64,000 nt of DNA from the NCBI GenBank assembly GCA_017554105.1, contig JAFZIY010000027.1, positions 55,525-119,524 of the forward strand, written 5' to 3'. Made by a program: the position numbers and the translations under genes. Source of the stretch: Prevotella sp. Lineage in GTDB: Bacteria > Bacteroidota > Bacteroidia > Bacteroidales > Bacteroidaceae. A model generated the notes under the pieces. The model saw only the letters and a list, made by a program, of their open reading frames with translations, searched no databases and was not told where the DNA came from. Of the stretch, positions 8,918 through 19,754 are shown in pieces. How positions within the stretch are numbered: position 1 is the first letter of the stretch; every line of letters starts with the position of its first letter.

Positions 8918-10771
8918 TCATTTTTCATAGTCAATCTCATGGTCGAGATTATTGATGAAGTTCTCATAAACCTCTTCCTCAACATCGCCCATCTCAAACT
9001 CCTTGCTTGCATCCTTGCGTATCTCGGCAATCCATGCGCGGCGAGCCTTGATGTAGTCCTCGCGGATGCGCTCAATGTCAGCCTCGGTAATCTGCTCAAG
9101 GCCATAATAGTCGAGAATCATGCGGTAGGTCCATGCCCACTGATACTCACGGTAGTTTTTGTCAATCTCCGTGAAGCGGTCGAGAACCTCGTTGATACTT
9201 GCGAGCGTACCGTTCTTGATGTCGTCGATAAGTCGTTGTTCCTCGCTCTCCGGCAGCAGCAGTCCCGACAGGTCGTTCCACTTGCCTTGTCCCACTGTAG
9301 TGGTGGGAATGCCGAAGGCTCCGCGCTTAAGCACTCTCTTCATCACGGCACCCATGTAGATGCGCAGTGCGATGTCGTAGTACTTTATACCCTTGCGAAG
9401 CGATGAGCCCTTGATGAGATACTCATGATAGATGTATTCTGACACATCTTTTCCGGATGATTTCTGCAAGTCCTCAAGAATCTTCTTACCCCTGAGAATT
9501 CCTCCTACGGAGAACGGTGAGAGCCAGTCGAAGTTGACGATGCTCTTCTGACAGTCTTTCGGACGCATGTCGCGCTTCGGCCATTTGCGAATGTCACGGT
9601 AAAGTCCGACGGTTGTTATGTTGCGTCCTGGTACCAGATACATGTCGTCATTATAAGAAATGAGATATGAGAACGGCAGGTCGCGCGTGTCGGGATGGTG
9701 CATCAGTTTACCCATGCAGACAGAGAATGTACCTATGTTTGCAGGCATCAGAAGATATGCTCCACTGGCAGTCTTCGTACCGCGCTCCAGTATTCCGTAG
9801 TGCATAGGTCCCATCTTGTATGCGTGGTTCGAGAAGTTTGTAGCCGAACCGGCATTATAGAACGAGAACTGTCCGCCGATAAGGAGGCTCGACTTGTGGT
9901 GACTGGCAGAGAAAGGACCGCAGAATGCTGCGCATGCCTCACCGTTCGACATGTATGAATTGGCAAAGAACACACTTGCCGACGCCGTAAATCCGTTGCT
10001 TATCTGGCATGCCTCGCCCACGAAGCAGTCTTGCATCTTCACGCTGTTGATGATGCTTGAGCCATCGCTGATTATGGAGTTCTCACAGATAACGCCTGTT
10101 CCAATATACACGCTGCTGTTGGGAGAACTCATGATGGAGCAGTCGCTGAGGCGTGAGGCACCGTCAATCTCTGCCGCATCCTTTATGATAGTGTTCGTAA
10201 TCTCCTTGGTGTTCACTATCTTCACGCCGTTACCGATAGTACCGCGCTCAGGCATGTTCAGTCTGATGTCCTCGTCAACGAGACGACGGATGGCATCTTT
10301 CACCTCCTTGTCGCGGAAATGCTTCACCATGAATGCCGCGAACTGAGAGTTCAGATTGCCGAAGATCACCACGTTTCCGTCACCCACCTCGTTGAGTACC
10401 GATACGAGATTACCCTCTCCGAAGGTAGCCCCCTCGGTGGTCTCCATAGTGCATACATTCGAGATATAGCACTCGTTGCCGATGGTGTAGTTGTTTATGA
10501 AATTACTGATGTTCTCTATAAGACAGTTGTCGCCCACCGACACGTTGCGCAGGGTGGCGCGGTAGATGCCTGAATGCTTGAAGAAGTCCTTGCTTACCTC
10601 GATGTTCTTCTCGAACACGCCAATCCTTATCTCACCATAGAAAGTGGTGTGTTTGACATACTTCGGGATGAAGTCTTCAGCCACTTCAATGGCAGACCAG
10701 TCCTCAGCCCAGCAATTGTTATTCTCGAGAATTACAATTTCTTCTTCAGTTAGTTTCCGATATTCGTCCAT
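8918..10771 (-). CDS. DUF4954 family protein with left-handed beta-helix core
   Basis: This 617-residue cytoplasmic protein matches the Bacteroidota DUF4954 family. From about residue 70 to 300 it has hexapeptide-like turns (GDNCLIEN, IGNECYISN, FGEGNLVSV, IGNGVKIVN, IGTGVICEN, VGEACQISN), typical of a left-handed parallel beta-helix as in sugar-nucleotide acyl- and nucleotidyltransferases. A later block (HYGILERGTK, HHPDTRDLPFSYL, LVPGRNITTVGLYRDIRKW) is characteristic of the family, and the C-terminal part is helical and charged. The enzymatic role is not established. It follows hflX by 54 bp and precedes the M16 gene by 34 bp. Confidence 0.85.
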   Translation of the reverse strand: MDEYRKLTEEEIVILENNNCWAEDWSAIEVAEDFIPKYVKHTTFYGEIRIGVFEKNIEVSKDFFKHSGIYRATLRNVSVGDNCLIENISNFINNYTIGNECYISNVCTMETTEGATFGEGNLVSVLNEVGDGNVVIFGNLNSQFAAFMVKHFRDKEVKDAIRRLVDEDIRLNMPERGTIGNGVKIVNTKEITNTIIKDAAEIDGASRLSDCSIMSSPNSSVYIGTGVICENSIISDGSSIINSVKMQDCFVGEACQISNGFTASASVFFANSYMSNGEACAAFCGPFSASHHKSSLLIGGQFSFYNAGSATNFSNHAYKMGPMHYGILERGTKTASGAYLLMPANIGTFSVCMGKLMHHPDTRDLPFSYLISYNDDMYLVPGRNITTVGLYRDIRKWPKRDMRPKDCQKSIVNFDWLSPFSVGGILRGKKILEDLQKSSGKDVSEYIYHEYLIKGSSLRKGIKYYDIALRIYMGAVMKRVLKRGAFGIPTTTVGQGKWNDLSGLLLPESEEQRLIDDIKNGTLASINEVLDRFTEIDKNYREYQWAWTYRMILDYYGLEQITEADIERIREDYIKARRAWIAEIRKDASKEFEMGDVEEEVYENFINNLDHEIDYEK

Positions 10772-10773
10772 GT

Positions 10774-10813
10774 TATATAAAGTTTAATGTTTATAGTTTA
10801 AAGTTTAATGTTT
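10774..10813. repeat. AT-rich spacer repeat (AAAGTTTAATGTTT type)
   Basis: The hflX/DUF4954 spacer consists of three imperfect copies of AAAGTTTAATGTTT-like sequence directly before the DUF4954 start codon. A related sequence (GAACTTTAAACTTTGAAC) lies before the CobW-type gene at 33910. Confidence 0.6.
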
Positions 10814-10825
10814 GGAGATGCTGTC

Positions 10826-12142
10826 TCAACCCTCAGTATCTTCGTACAAGAAGTCGTTATAAGGGTATTTCTGCACGTGCAGTTGTTTTACCTTGTTATA
10901 TAAGGTATTGCGAAGCGTGTCGATGTTCTGCCTTTCCTTTGCAGAAATAAAGATGCAGTCGTCGTTCATCTTTGCCATCCAGGTCTTCTGCAGTTCATCG
11001 AGTGTTATGTTCTCCTTCGTTGGAGGAGTGAGGTCATCCGGCTCTTTCTCCACCCATCGGTATGCGTCAATCTTGTTGAACACTATCATCTGCGGTTTGT
11101 CTGCCGCTCCAAGGTCCTTAAGAGTGTTGTTCACTACGTCAATCTGCTCTTCGAAGTCGGGGTGTGAAATGTCAACAACATGCACGAGCAAGTCGGCCTC
11201 TCGCACCTCGTCGAGGGTTGACTTGAACGAGTCAACAAGGTCGGTGGGCAGTTTCCTGATGAATCCTACGGTGTCGGCAAGCAAGAACGGAAGGTTCTCG
11301 ACTACCACCTTGCGTACCGTTGTGTCAAGGGTGGCGAAGAGTTTGTTCTCAGCAAACACCTCACTCTTTGCCAGAAGGTTCATCATTGTCGATTTCCCGA
11401 CGTTGGTATATCCCACAAGCGCCACGCGGATAAGCCGTCCGCGGTTTTTCCGCTGTGTCGTTTTCTGCTTGTCTATCTCCACAAGTCGCTGTTTGAGTAG
11501 CGTTATGCGCTGCAGGATAATACGGCGGTCCATCTCCAACTGTGTCTCTCCAGGTCCACGCAGTCCCACGCTTCCCTTGCCACCGCCCGAACCAGAGCCG
11601 CCGCCCTGACGCTCAAGGTGGGTCCACAGTCGTTGCAGACGAGGCAGCATATAGCGGTATTGCGCCAGTTCCACCTGTGTCTTGGCATTTGCCGTCTGCG
11701 CCCTCATGGCGAAGATGTCGAGAATAAGCGATGTGCGGTCGAGGATTTTCACCTTCAGTTCCTGCTCGATATTGCGTATCTGCTTCGCCGAGAGTTCGTC
11801 GTCGAAGATAACCATTCCCACAGGCTGCGGTACGTCCGGGTCCTCTGGCATCTGCGAAATCTCAGAGAAATCCGACTTTTCCATGTACTCATCATAGGCA
11901 TCCTGCCGTTCCTTTATATATTGCCTTATTTCTTCGAGTTTACCCTTTCCGACGTATGTCGTCTGACTTGGACCGTTCACCTTCTGCGTAAAACGCTTCA
12001 CGGTAACGGCACCTGCGGTGTCGGCAAGAAACTCCAACTCGTCAAGATATTCCTTAGTCTTGGCCTCGTCCTGCTCTTTCGTGATAAGACCGACAAGAAC
12101 GGCAGTCTCGGCTTTGACCTCAGAGATAACAAATTCCTTCAT
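10826..12142 (-). CDS. hflX: Ribosome-associated GTPase HflX
   Basis: This 438-residue protein belongs to the Obg-HflX translation GTPases, which bind the 50S subunit and split stalled ribosomes. The N-terminal HflX domain includes QTTYVGKGKLEEI and the nucleotide-binding linker with GPGETQLEMDRR. The G domain shows G1 GYTNVGKST, G3 DTVGFIRKLP and G4 NKID. A Gly/Ser-rich loop (GGGSGSGGGKGSVGLRGPG) precedes the linker, as in other HflX proteins. It is the first gene of the minus-strand run to fumarase and has a clear promoter at 12220-12251. Confidence 0.96.
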   Translation of the reverse strand: MKEFVISEVKAETAVLVGLITKEQDEAKTKEYLDELEFLADTAGAVTVKRFTQKVNGPSQTTYVGKGKLEEIRQYIKERQDAYDEYMEKSDFSEISQMPEDPDVPQPVGMVIFDDELSAKQIRNIEQELKVKILDRTSLILDIFAMRAQTANAKTQVELAQYRYMLPRLQRLWTHLERQGGGSGSGGGKGSVGLRGPGETQLEMDRRIILQRITLLKQRLVEIDKQKTTQRKNRGRLIRVALVGYTNVGKSTMMNLLAKSEVFAENKLFATLDTTVRKVVVENLPFLLADTVGFIRKLPTDLVDSFKSTLDEVREADLLVHVVDISHPDFEEQIDVVNNTLKDLGAADKPQMIVFNKIDAYRWVEKEPDDLTPPTKENITLDELQKTWMAKMNDDCIFISAKERQNIDTLRNTLYNKVKQLHVQKYPYNDFLYEDTEG

Positions 12143-12219
12143 CTAAAATAATAGGTTTTGAAGACTTCACTTCATCGCTCACAGTTACAGCATAGCGAGC
12201 GATGCTTGATATATCGCGA

Positions 12220-12251
12220 CAAAATTACGAATAATTCTGTTAAGCGCCAAA
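12220..12251 (-). promoter_or_regulatory. Promoter of hflX operon
   Basis: On the minus strand a TTTG element (12248-12251) and TAATTTTG (12220-12227) are separated by 20 nt, matching the Bacteroidota -33/-7 consensus. The leader of about 70 nt contains an 8-bp hairpin (CATCGCTC at 12173-12180 with GAGCGATG at 12197-12204). Confidence 0.75.
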
Positions 12252-12321
12252 AAATGGACAGTTTTTTCTATTAACCGTTGTAAACGTTTGCGTAACTTTT
12301 TTCAATTTTATTGCGTTATTA

Positions 12322-12353
12322 TTTGATACATGTCGATAATCCGACTACCTTTG
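12322..12353 (+). promoter_or_regulatory. Promoter P1 upstream of nagB (candidate sRNA promoter)
   Basis: TTTG (12322-12325), 20 nt, then TACCTTTG (12346-12353), a full match to the Bacteroidota -33/-7 consensus. Transcription would begin near 12360, well before the second promoter next to nagB. Confidence 0.75.
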
Positions 12354-12359
12354 CATCAT

Positions 12360-12464
12360 TGAAATCGGATTTTCAGATTACATGCTACATAATAAAACAA
12401 ACTGCTAAGACATTCAAAAATGCAAAGGGAAGTTGCTTCGACGAGAGGTCGAAGCAATTTTTTT
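12360..12464 (+). ncRNA. Candidate small RNA or attenuated leader upstream of nagB
   Basis: The interval starts just downstream of a consensus promoter and ends in a perfect 10-bp terminator hairpin followed by seven T residues (12433-12464). The predicted transcript is about 105 nt. It contains no convincing reading frame, and a weak hairpin (TGAAA/TTTTCA) sits at its 5' end. Because nagB has its own promoter after the terminator, this is either an independent small RNA or a leader whose termination controls read-through into nagB. The sequence alone does not separate these. Confidence 0.6.
12433..12464 (+). terminator. Intrinsic terminator upstream of nagB
   Basis: The stem TTGCTTCGAC (12433-12442) pairs perfectly with 12448-12457 around the loop GAGAG and is followed by seven T residues. 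It is a strong rho-independent terminator placed 78 bp before a start codon, on the same strand. Confidence 0.88.
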
Positions 12465-12486
12465 GTGAAAAAACTAATGCAAAAAG

Positions 12487-12517
12487 TTGTGAGTTTTTTT
12501 CAGAAATATTACTTTTG
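12487..12517 (+). promoter_or_regulatory. Promoter P2 of nagB
   Basis: TTG (12487-12489) and TACTTTTG (12510-12517) are 20 nt apart. The expected start near 12524 gives a leader of about 19 nt for the nagB ATG at 12543. Confidence 0.7.
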
Positions 12518-12542
12518 CATCGAAATTCTAAACTGTATCATT

Positions 12543-13334
12543 ATGAGATTAATTATTGAATCTGATTACAAGAGATTGTCAGAATGGGCTGCCAATCATG
12601 TTATTGAGAAAATCAACGCTTTCAAACCAACAGCAGAGAAGCCTTTCGTGCTCGGTCTTCCCACAGGTTCCTCACCTGAGGGAATGTATGCTGAACTCGT
12701 AAAAGCATACAAGGAAGGACGCGTATCGTTCAAGAATGTACTTACTTTCAATATGGACGAATATGTGGGATTGCCCGAAAGCCATCCTGAGAGCTATCAC
12801 TCTTTCATGGCACGCAACCTCTTCGACCATATCGACTGCCCGAAGGAGAACATCCATATCCTTAACGGTAACGCTGCCGACCTTGAGGCAGAGTGCGCCC
12901 ACTATGAGGAGATGATAGCAGAAGCAGGTGGAATCCACCTGTTCATTGGCGGTATCGGTCCTGATGGTCACATCGCTTTCAACGAGCCATATTCTTCACT
13001 TGCATCACGCACTCGCGTCAAGACACTTACCTCAGACACCATCATTGCTAACTCTCGTTTCTTCGACAACGATGTGAACAAGGTGCCAACACGCGCACTT
13101 ACCGTAGGAGTCGCAACTGTAATGGATGCTGACGAGGTGATGATTCTCGTGAACGGACACCACAAGGCACGTGCCCTGCAGGCAGCGGTTGAGGGTCCGG
13201 TGACACACGCATGGACAATCAGCGCACTTCAGACACACCGTCATGGCATCATCGTTTGCGATGAACCGGCAACAGACGAGCTGAAGGTAAGCACATATAA
13301 GTATTTCAAGGACATCGAGAAAGACAACCTCTAA
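12543..13334 (+). CDS. nagB: Glucosamine-6-phosphate deaminase
   Basis: This 263-residue enzyme converts glucosamine 6-phosphate to fructose 6-phosphate and ammonia, linking amino-sugar use to glycolysis. Family motifs are present: [13 protein letters not shown] (phosphate loop), [18 protein letters not shown] (catalytic Asp region), [14 protein letters not shown] and the substrate-lid segment SRTRVKTLT. The length matches E. coli NagB (266 aa). The frame stays open upstream to 12420, but that part crosses a terminator and a promoter. The start at 12543 aligns with the family N-terminus MRLII. Confidence 0.96.
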   Translation: MRLIIESDYKRLSEWAANHVIEKINAFKPTAEKPFVLGLPTGSSPEGMYAELVKAYKEGRVSFKNVLTFNMDEYVGLPESHPESYHSFMARNLFDHIDCPKENIHILNGNAADLEAECAHYEEMIAEAGGIHLFIGGIGPDGHIAFNEPYSSLASRTRVKTLTSDTIIANSRFFDNDVNKVPTRALTVGVATVMDADEVMILVNGHHKARALQAAVEGPVTHAWTISALQTHRHGIIVCDEPATDELKVSTYKYFKDIEKDNL

Positions 13335-13362
13335 TATTCTGGTTGATATCCTTTCACATTGT

Positions 13363-13399
13363 AAAACATGCCATTTTGGATAGCAAAATGGCATGTTTT
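13363..13399 (+). terminator. Terminator hairpin after nagB
   Basis: A perfect 16-bp stem (13363-13378 with 13384-13399) with a 5-nt loop begins 28 bp after the nagB stop. The T-tract is short. Confidence 0.75.
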
Positions 13400-13557
13400 G
13401 CTTTGCAATAAGCCATGAATCGCAAAACGTTTGCTATGCTTTTGTTTTCACGTTGAATAAAAGACGAAAACGAACTAAAAAGTATTGCTTGCACGTTAAA
13501 TTGAATTAATCTGCCAATAAAATGTTGAAAAGCGTGCGCTATTTGGAAAAAAATGTG

Positions 13558-13565
13558 TATTTTTG
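13558..13565 (+). promoter_or_regulatory. Promoter -7 element of guaB
   Basis: TATTTTTG matches TAnnTTTG 31 bp before the guaB ATG. No clear -33 element was seen. Confidence 0.5.
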
Positions 13566-13575
13566 CACGCAATAA

Positions 13576-15075
<1,500 letters not shown>

Positions 15076-15121
15076 TTGAGGCTTGATATATTTAAGTAAA
15101 TACCTATTAAAGGCAAGATAA

Positions 15122-16600
15122 ATGAAGAAGACAATTCTTATGGCAACCATGCTCCTCAGTTGGGGCATGGCTTTTGCACAGAGCGACGACCCCGTGATTA
15201 TGACTATTGCAGGGCAACCCGTAACACGCTCTGAGTTTGAGTATTCGTACAATAAGAATAATGCGGAGGGCGTCATCGACAAGAAGTCGGTGAAGGAATA
15301 TGTTGACCTCTTTGTCAATTATAAACTGAAGGTGCAGGCGGCTTTGGACGCCCGTCTCGATACTCTCAGCTCTTTCAAGGAGGAGTTCCTGACGTATCGT
15401 GACCAACAGGTGCGCCCGTCGTTTGCCACTGACGAGGTGATGGAAAAAGAGGCACGCAAAGTTTATGATGAGACATACGAGCAAATAGGTCCCGACGGAC
15501 AGGCAATGGCATCGATTATACTGCTCTCTCTGAGTCCCGATGCTCCGTTGGCTGAACAAAACAGGCAGAAGGCGCGCATCGACTCTATATACAATGCATT
15601 GCTCGGAGGTGAGGATTTCGCAACGATGGCGTCAAAGCACTCTGAGGACAAGGGTACCGCCCAGCGTGGCGGTCAGATGCCTCCCGTGACACGCAACCAG
15701 TTGCAAGAGGATCTCGCAAACCAGATGTTCGCGTTGAAAGACGGTGAGATGAGCAAGCCTTTCCTGCTTCCTATGGGATATGTTATCCTTAAGATGAACC
15801 AGCACCGTACTCTCCGCCCGTATGAGGAGGAGCGTGTGGACATCATGAAATGGATGGAGAGCCGTAACCTTCGCGATGCTGTGGCTGAGCGCAGGGTGAG
15901 GGAACTCGCTGCTGAGAAGTTCGGACTGAAGGATAATATCGACAAACTCTCTGATGAACAGAAGGCACAGGTGGATGCGGAAGTTAAGAGTCTGCTCGAC
16001 CAGCGTACTGAAGAACTGTCGGCAAACGACCCTGACATGAAGAATCTTATCCGCGAATACCACGATGGATTGTTGCTTTATGAAATCAGCAGCCGTAACG
16101 TTTGGGAGAAGGCTGCTAACGATGAGGCAGGTCTGAGGAATTTCTTCAATAAGAACAAGAAACGCTATAACTGGGACAAACCACGCTATAAGGGCATGGC
16201 TTACCATGTAAAGAACGAGGCAGACAAGAAGGCCGTGGCAAAGTGTGTCAAGGGACTGGCTTTCGACAAGTGGGCAGACAAACTGCGTACCACGTTCAAT
16301 GCTGACTCCGTAATCCGTATCCGCGTGGAGAAGGGTATCTTCAAGGAGGGCGACAATGCCGTCATCGACAAGATGGTATTCAAGAAGGACACCACCCTGA
16401 CACCGATGAAGGATTATCCTATCGACGCTGTTTTCGGCAAACTCCTGAAGAAAGGACCTGAGAGTTATGAAGATGTTCGTGGCTTGGTTACTGCCGACTA
16501 TCAGGAAGAGATGGAGAAGGCATGGGTTAACGAACTTCGCAAACGATATACTGTGGTGGTGAACAATGATGTTCTGGACACCGTAAACAAACATAACTGA
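15122..16600 (+). CDS. Periplasmic peptidyl-prolyl isomerase, PpiC/SurA type
   Basis: This 492-residue protein starts with a signal peptide (MKKTILMATMLLSWGMAFAQ). A parvulin domain at about residues 120-230 shows DGQAMASIILL, GEDFATMASKHSEDKGTAQRGGQMP and LPMGYVILKM. The flanking helical regions are SurA-like and the C-terminal part (from about 330) may be a degenerate second domain (YKGMAYHVKNEADKKAV). It probably assists folding of outer-membrane proteins. Its stop overlaps the next isomerase gene by one base (TGATG), indicating translational coupling. Confidence 0.88.
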   Translation: MKKTILMATMLLSWGMAFAQSDDPVIMTIAGQPVTRSEFEYSYNKNNAEGVIDKKSVKEYVDLFVNYKLKVQAALDARLDTLSSFKEEFLTYRDQQVRPSFATDEVMEKEARKVYDETYEQIGPDGQAMASIILLSLSPDAPLAEQNRQKARIDSIYNALLGGEDFATMASKHSEDKGTAQRGGQMPPVTRNQLQEDLANQMFALKDGEMSKPFLLPMGYVILKMNQHRTLRPYEEERVDIMKWMESRNLRDAVAERRVRELAAEKFGLKDNIDKLSDEQKAQVDAEVKSLLDQRTEELSANDPDMKNLIREYHDGLLLYEISSRNVWEKAANDEAGLRNFFNKNKKRYNWDKPRYKGMAYHVKNEADKKAVAKCVKGLAFDKWADKLRTTFNADSVIRIRVEKGIFKEGDNAVIDKMVFKKDTTLTPMKDYPIDAVFGKLLKKGPESYEDVRGLVTADYQEEMEKAWVNELRKRYTVVVNNDVLDTVNKHN

Positions 16601-18063
16601 TGAGGATATCACAGAAAATTACTCTTGCCGCGGTGGGCATTATGGCCCTGTCGGCAAGCATTACGGCACACACAGGACTGCCTTTTGCTGGCAATCGCGG
16701 CAATGTCAACACAACGGATACTGTTGTGACCGATAATGCTGCTGCCCAAGATGCAGAACAGCCACTTTACGAACCATCGGTAGTGGACGAGGTGATATGG
16801 GTAGTCGGTGACGAACCAATATTGAAGTCGGATGTAGAGGTAATGCGCCTGCAGGCTGAGATGGAAGGGGTGAAGCTCAATGGCGACCCCGATTGTGCTA
16901 TACCTGAGATGATTGCAGTGCAGAAACTCTATCTTCATCAGGCTGCCATAGACAGTATCGAGGTTTCAGAAAGTGAGGTGACACAAGGAGTAGAGCAGCA
17001 AATTTCTTATCTGATTAATGCTGCCGGTGGACAAGAGAAACTGGAGGAATACCGCAATCAGACCATTACACAAATGAGGGTTCAGATGCGTGATGAGTTC
17101 CGCGACCGACAGATGATAGAGAAGATGAAGGAGAAACTCGTCAGTGATGTAAGCGTTACTCCAGCCGATGTTCGTAATTATTTCAAGAGTATTCCGGAAG
17201 ATAGCATTCCGTTCGTGCCGACTGAAGTGGAAGTTCAGATTATAACGCAACAGCCGAAGATAGAAACGGAAGAACTGAATCGCGTGAAAGACCTGCTGCG
17301 TTCATATACCGACCGTGTGACTAGGGGCGAGACTACATTCGCCACATTGGCACGTCTCTATTCGGAAGACCCCGGTTCGGCACGTCAGGGAGGAGAGATG
17401 GACTATGTAGGACGTGGTGTTCTCGATCCTGCATTTGCTTCCGTCGCATTCAATCTTACCGACCCGAAGAAGATTTCAAAGATTGTAGAGACGGAATTCG
17501 GATTCCATATCATTCAGCTTATCGACAAACGAGGAGACAAGGTTAAGTGCCGTCACATTCTGCTGAAACCTCGTGTCAGCCGCGATGCTATCAATAAGTC
17601 CATCGCAAGGCTCGACTCTCTGGCAGCAGACATTCGTGCTGAGAAGATAACATTTGATGGGGCTGCTTATTTTTCTGATGACAAGGACACAAAGAACAAC
17701 CATGGTCTTATGGCAAACTTCTCCGAGTCGGGACGTAGTACCTCGCGTTTCCGTATGCAAGACCTGCCAACAGAGGTGGCACGTACGGTGGAGAATATGA
17801 CGGTGGGACAGATTTCCGATGCCTTCCAGATGGTGAACGACAAGGGCAAGACAGTGTGCGCTATAGTGAAACTGAAGTCAAGAACAGAGGGACACCGTGC
17901 CACTATCACTGAGGACTTCCAGGTCATGAAGGACGTAGTGCTTGCCAAACGAAGGGAAGAGTTCCTGAAAACGTGGGTAAAGGACAAACTTAGCAAGACA
18001 TATGTTCGCATGAACGACCGTTATCGCGATTGTAAATTCGAATATGAAGGTTGGGTAAAATGA
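16600..18063 (+). CDS. surA: Periplasmic chaperone/peptidyl-prolyl isomerase, SurA-like
   Basis: This 487-residue protein has an N-terminal signal (KITLAAVGIMALSASITAHT), a SurA N-domain (VVDEVIWVVGDEPILKSDVE) and one well-preserved parvulin domain at about 205-305 (TFATLARLYSEDPGSARQGGEMDYVGRG, FGFHIIQLIDKRGDKV). A second, weaker parvulin-like region follows (KVKCRHILLKP). The N-domain is the best match to true SurA of the two neighbouring isomerases. It overlaps the preceding gene by 1 bp and the following OstA-like gene by 4 bp (ATGA). Confidence 0.88.
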   Translation: MRISQKITLAAVGIMALSASITAHTGLPFAGNRGNVNTTDTVVTDNAAAQDAEQPLYEPSVVDEVIWVVGDEPILKSDVEVMRLQAEMEGVKLNGDPDCAIPEMIAVQKLYLHQAAIDSIEVSESEVTQGVEQQISYLINAAGGQEKLEEYRNQTITQMRVQMRDEFRDRQMIEKMKEKLVSDVSVTPADVRNYFKSIPEDSIPFVPTEVEVQIITQQPKIETEELNRVKDLLRSYTDRVTRGETTFATLARLYSEDPGSARQGGEMDYVGRGVLDPAFASVAFNLTDPKKISKIVETEFGFHIIQLIDKRGDKVKCRHILLKPRVSRDAINKSIARLDSLAADIRAEKITFDGAAYFSDDKDTKNNHGLMANFSESGRSTSRFRMQDLPTEVARTVENMTVGQISDAFQMVNDKGKTVCAIVKLKSRTEGHRATITEDFQVMKDVVLAKRREEFLKTWVKDKLSKTYVRMNDRYRDCKFEYEGWVK

Positions 18064-19754
18064 CCGCATTGAATAAGATAAGACAAGTGTTCGGCGGGCA
18101 TAGAATCATTTTCATTGTGGTTCTGTGCCTGTTTGGTCTTTGTGCTATGAGCAAGGGGCCTCGCAAGCACAAAAGGCGCAAGACCACCGATGAGAGGATA
18201 TATCTTATACATGCCGACGTCCTTCATTATGATCAGTATGGTTCAAGCGCGCCTGGTGCTCAAGTGCTTAACGGCAATGTGAAGTTCCGGCACAAGGGTG
18301 CGACGCTCTCTTGCGACAGTGCCTTCTATTATGAGAAGGACAACTCCTTTGAGGCTTACGGACATGTAAGGATGACTCAGGGCGACACTCTCACGCTGAC
18401 AAGTGAGGAGGCGTACTACGATGGCAATGACCAGATGGCAGAGGCACGCTATAATGTTGTGCTGAGGCATCGTGGCACCACGCTTTATACTGACAGTCTT
18501 AACTATGACCGATTGTATAATGTAGGCTATTTCTTCGAGGGAGGACGTATGGTTGACAAGAAGAATACGCTTGTTGCCGACTGGGGAGAGTATAACACTG
18601 AAACACACGAGGCAATATTCAATTATGACGTTACGCTGCGTAACGACCAGTACACCATATATACAGACACTCTTCACTATGACACACGGACCTCTCAGGC
18701 ACATGTTGTAGGACCGTCGCGCATCGTCTCAGGCAAGAACACCATTAATACTGAGTCGGCATACTATAACAGTAACACTGGGCAGACGCAGTTGTATGAC
18801 AGGAGTTCTGTGGTGAACGAGGAGAAGGAGATGACCGCCGACAGTCTTTTCTATAACGGAAAGACAGGTGTCAGCGAGGGATATAACAATGTGGTGTATG
18901 TTGACAAAGGGAATAAGAATTCTCTGGATTGCGACTATTTCTGGTATAATGACAGCACAGGAGAGGCCTTTGCCACGGATCGCGCTGTCCTGAAGGATTT
19001 CTCTCAGAAAGACACTCTATATGTTCATGCTGATACAATACGCATGTACAGTTATAATCTGAATACCGATAGCCTTTATCGCACTGCCCATTGCTACAAT
19101 AGGGTGCGTGCATACAGGACGGATATTCAGGCTGTTTGCGACTCGCTTGTTTACAATACGAAGGACTCATGCATGACAATGTATCGTGACCCTATTGTGT
19201 GGAACCTCGGAAGACAAATGGTAGGAGAAAAGATGGAGGTGTTCATGGGCGACTCAACAGTAGAGCGCGCGCATGTAATAGGACAGGCATTCTCCATCGA
19301 GATGGTGCACGATAGCATACATTATAACCAGGTGTCATCACGCGAGATGTGCGCCTTCTTCGATAACGGACAACTTAGTAAGACAGAGGCAATAGGCAAT
19401 GTGCGCACCGTCTATTATCCTATAGAGGAGAAGGACAGTTCGCTGATACTTCTTAATTATCTTGAAACGGATACTCTGAGGATGTTCCTTGCTGACAGAC
19501 AGTTGCAGAAGGTATGGACATCGAGTGCAGAGGGGGTAGGTTATCCCATGTCACAAATCCCACCAGGAATGGAGAAACTTGACGGATTTGCGTGGTTCGA
19601 TAATATCCGTCCTTTGAACAAAGACGATATCTTCTTCTGGAGAGGAAAGAGAGAAGAGGAAGTGTTGAGGCCGCAGACGCGACATTCAGCGCCATTGCAA
19701 CAGATAAGAGACGGAAAGATTGAGACCCTGAAAGGTGAAGAGATAAAGCTATGA
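18060..19754 (+). CDS. OstA/LptA-like envelope protein
   Basis: This 564-residue protein has one N-terminal hydrophobic segment (IIFIVVLCLFGLCAM) and then a long series of beta-strand repeats built around YxxxxxTLxxDSLxY and ADSLFYNGK, the OstA/LptA jelly-roll repeat pattern. By family it should bind lipid A/LPS and help its transport across the periplasm. ATG at 18060 is preferred to a TTG at 18051 because it gives the ATGA overlap with surA. It also overlaps the next gene by 4 bp. Pairing with surA and ppiC fits an envelope-assembly operon. Confidence 0.83.
   Translation: MTALNKIRQVFGGHRIIFIVVLCLFGLCAMSKGPRKHKRRKTTDERIYLIHADVLHYDQYGSSAPGAQVLNGNVKFRHKGATLSCDSAFYYEKDNSFEAYGHVRMTQGDTLTLTSEEAYYDGNDQMAEARYNVVLRHRGTTLYTDSLNYDRLYNVGYFFEGGRMVDKKNTLVADWGEYNTETHEAIFNYDVTLRNDQYTIYTDTLHYDTRTSQAHVVGPSRIVSGKNTINTESAYYNSNTGQTQLYDRSSVVNEEKEMTADSLFYNGKTGVSEGYNNVVYVDKGNKNSLDCDYFWYNDSTGEAFATDRAVLKDFSQKDTLYVHADTIRMYSYNLNTDSLYRTAHCYNRVRAYRTDIQAVCDSLVYNTKDSCMTMYRDPIVWNLGRQMVGEKMEVFMGDSTVERAHVIGQAFSIEMVHDSIHYNQVSSREMCAFFDNGQLSKTEAIGNVRTVYYPIEEKDSSLILLNYLETDTLRMFLADRQLQKVWTSSAEGVGYPMSQIPPGMEKLDGFAWFDNIRPLNKDDIFFWRGKREEEVLRPQTRHSAPLQQIRDGKIETLKGEEIKL

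Noticed and set aside
12420-12542. N-terminal extension of NagB
   Set aside because: It spans an intrinsic terminator and a promoter, and the family N-terminus aligns with the ATG at 12543.
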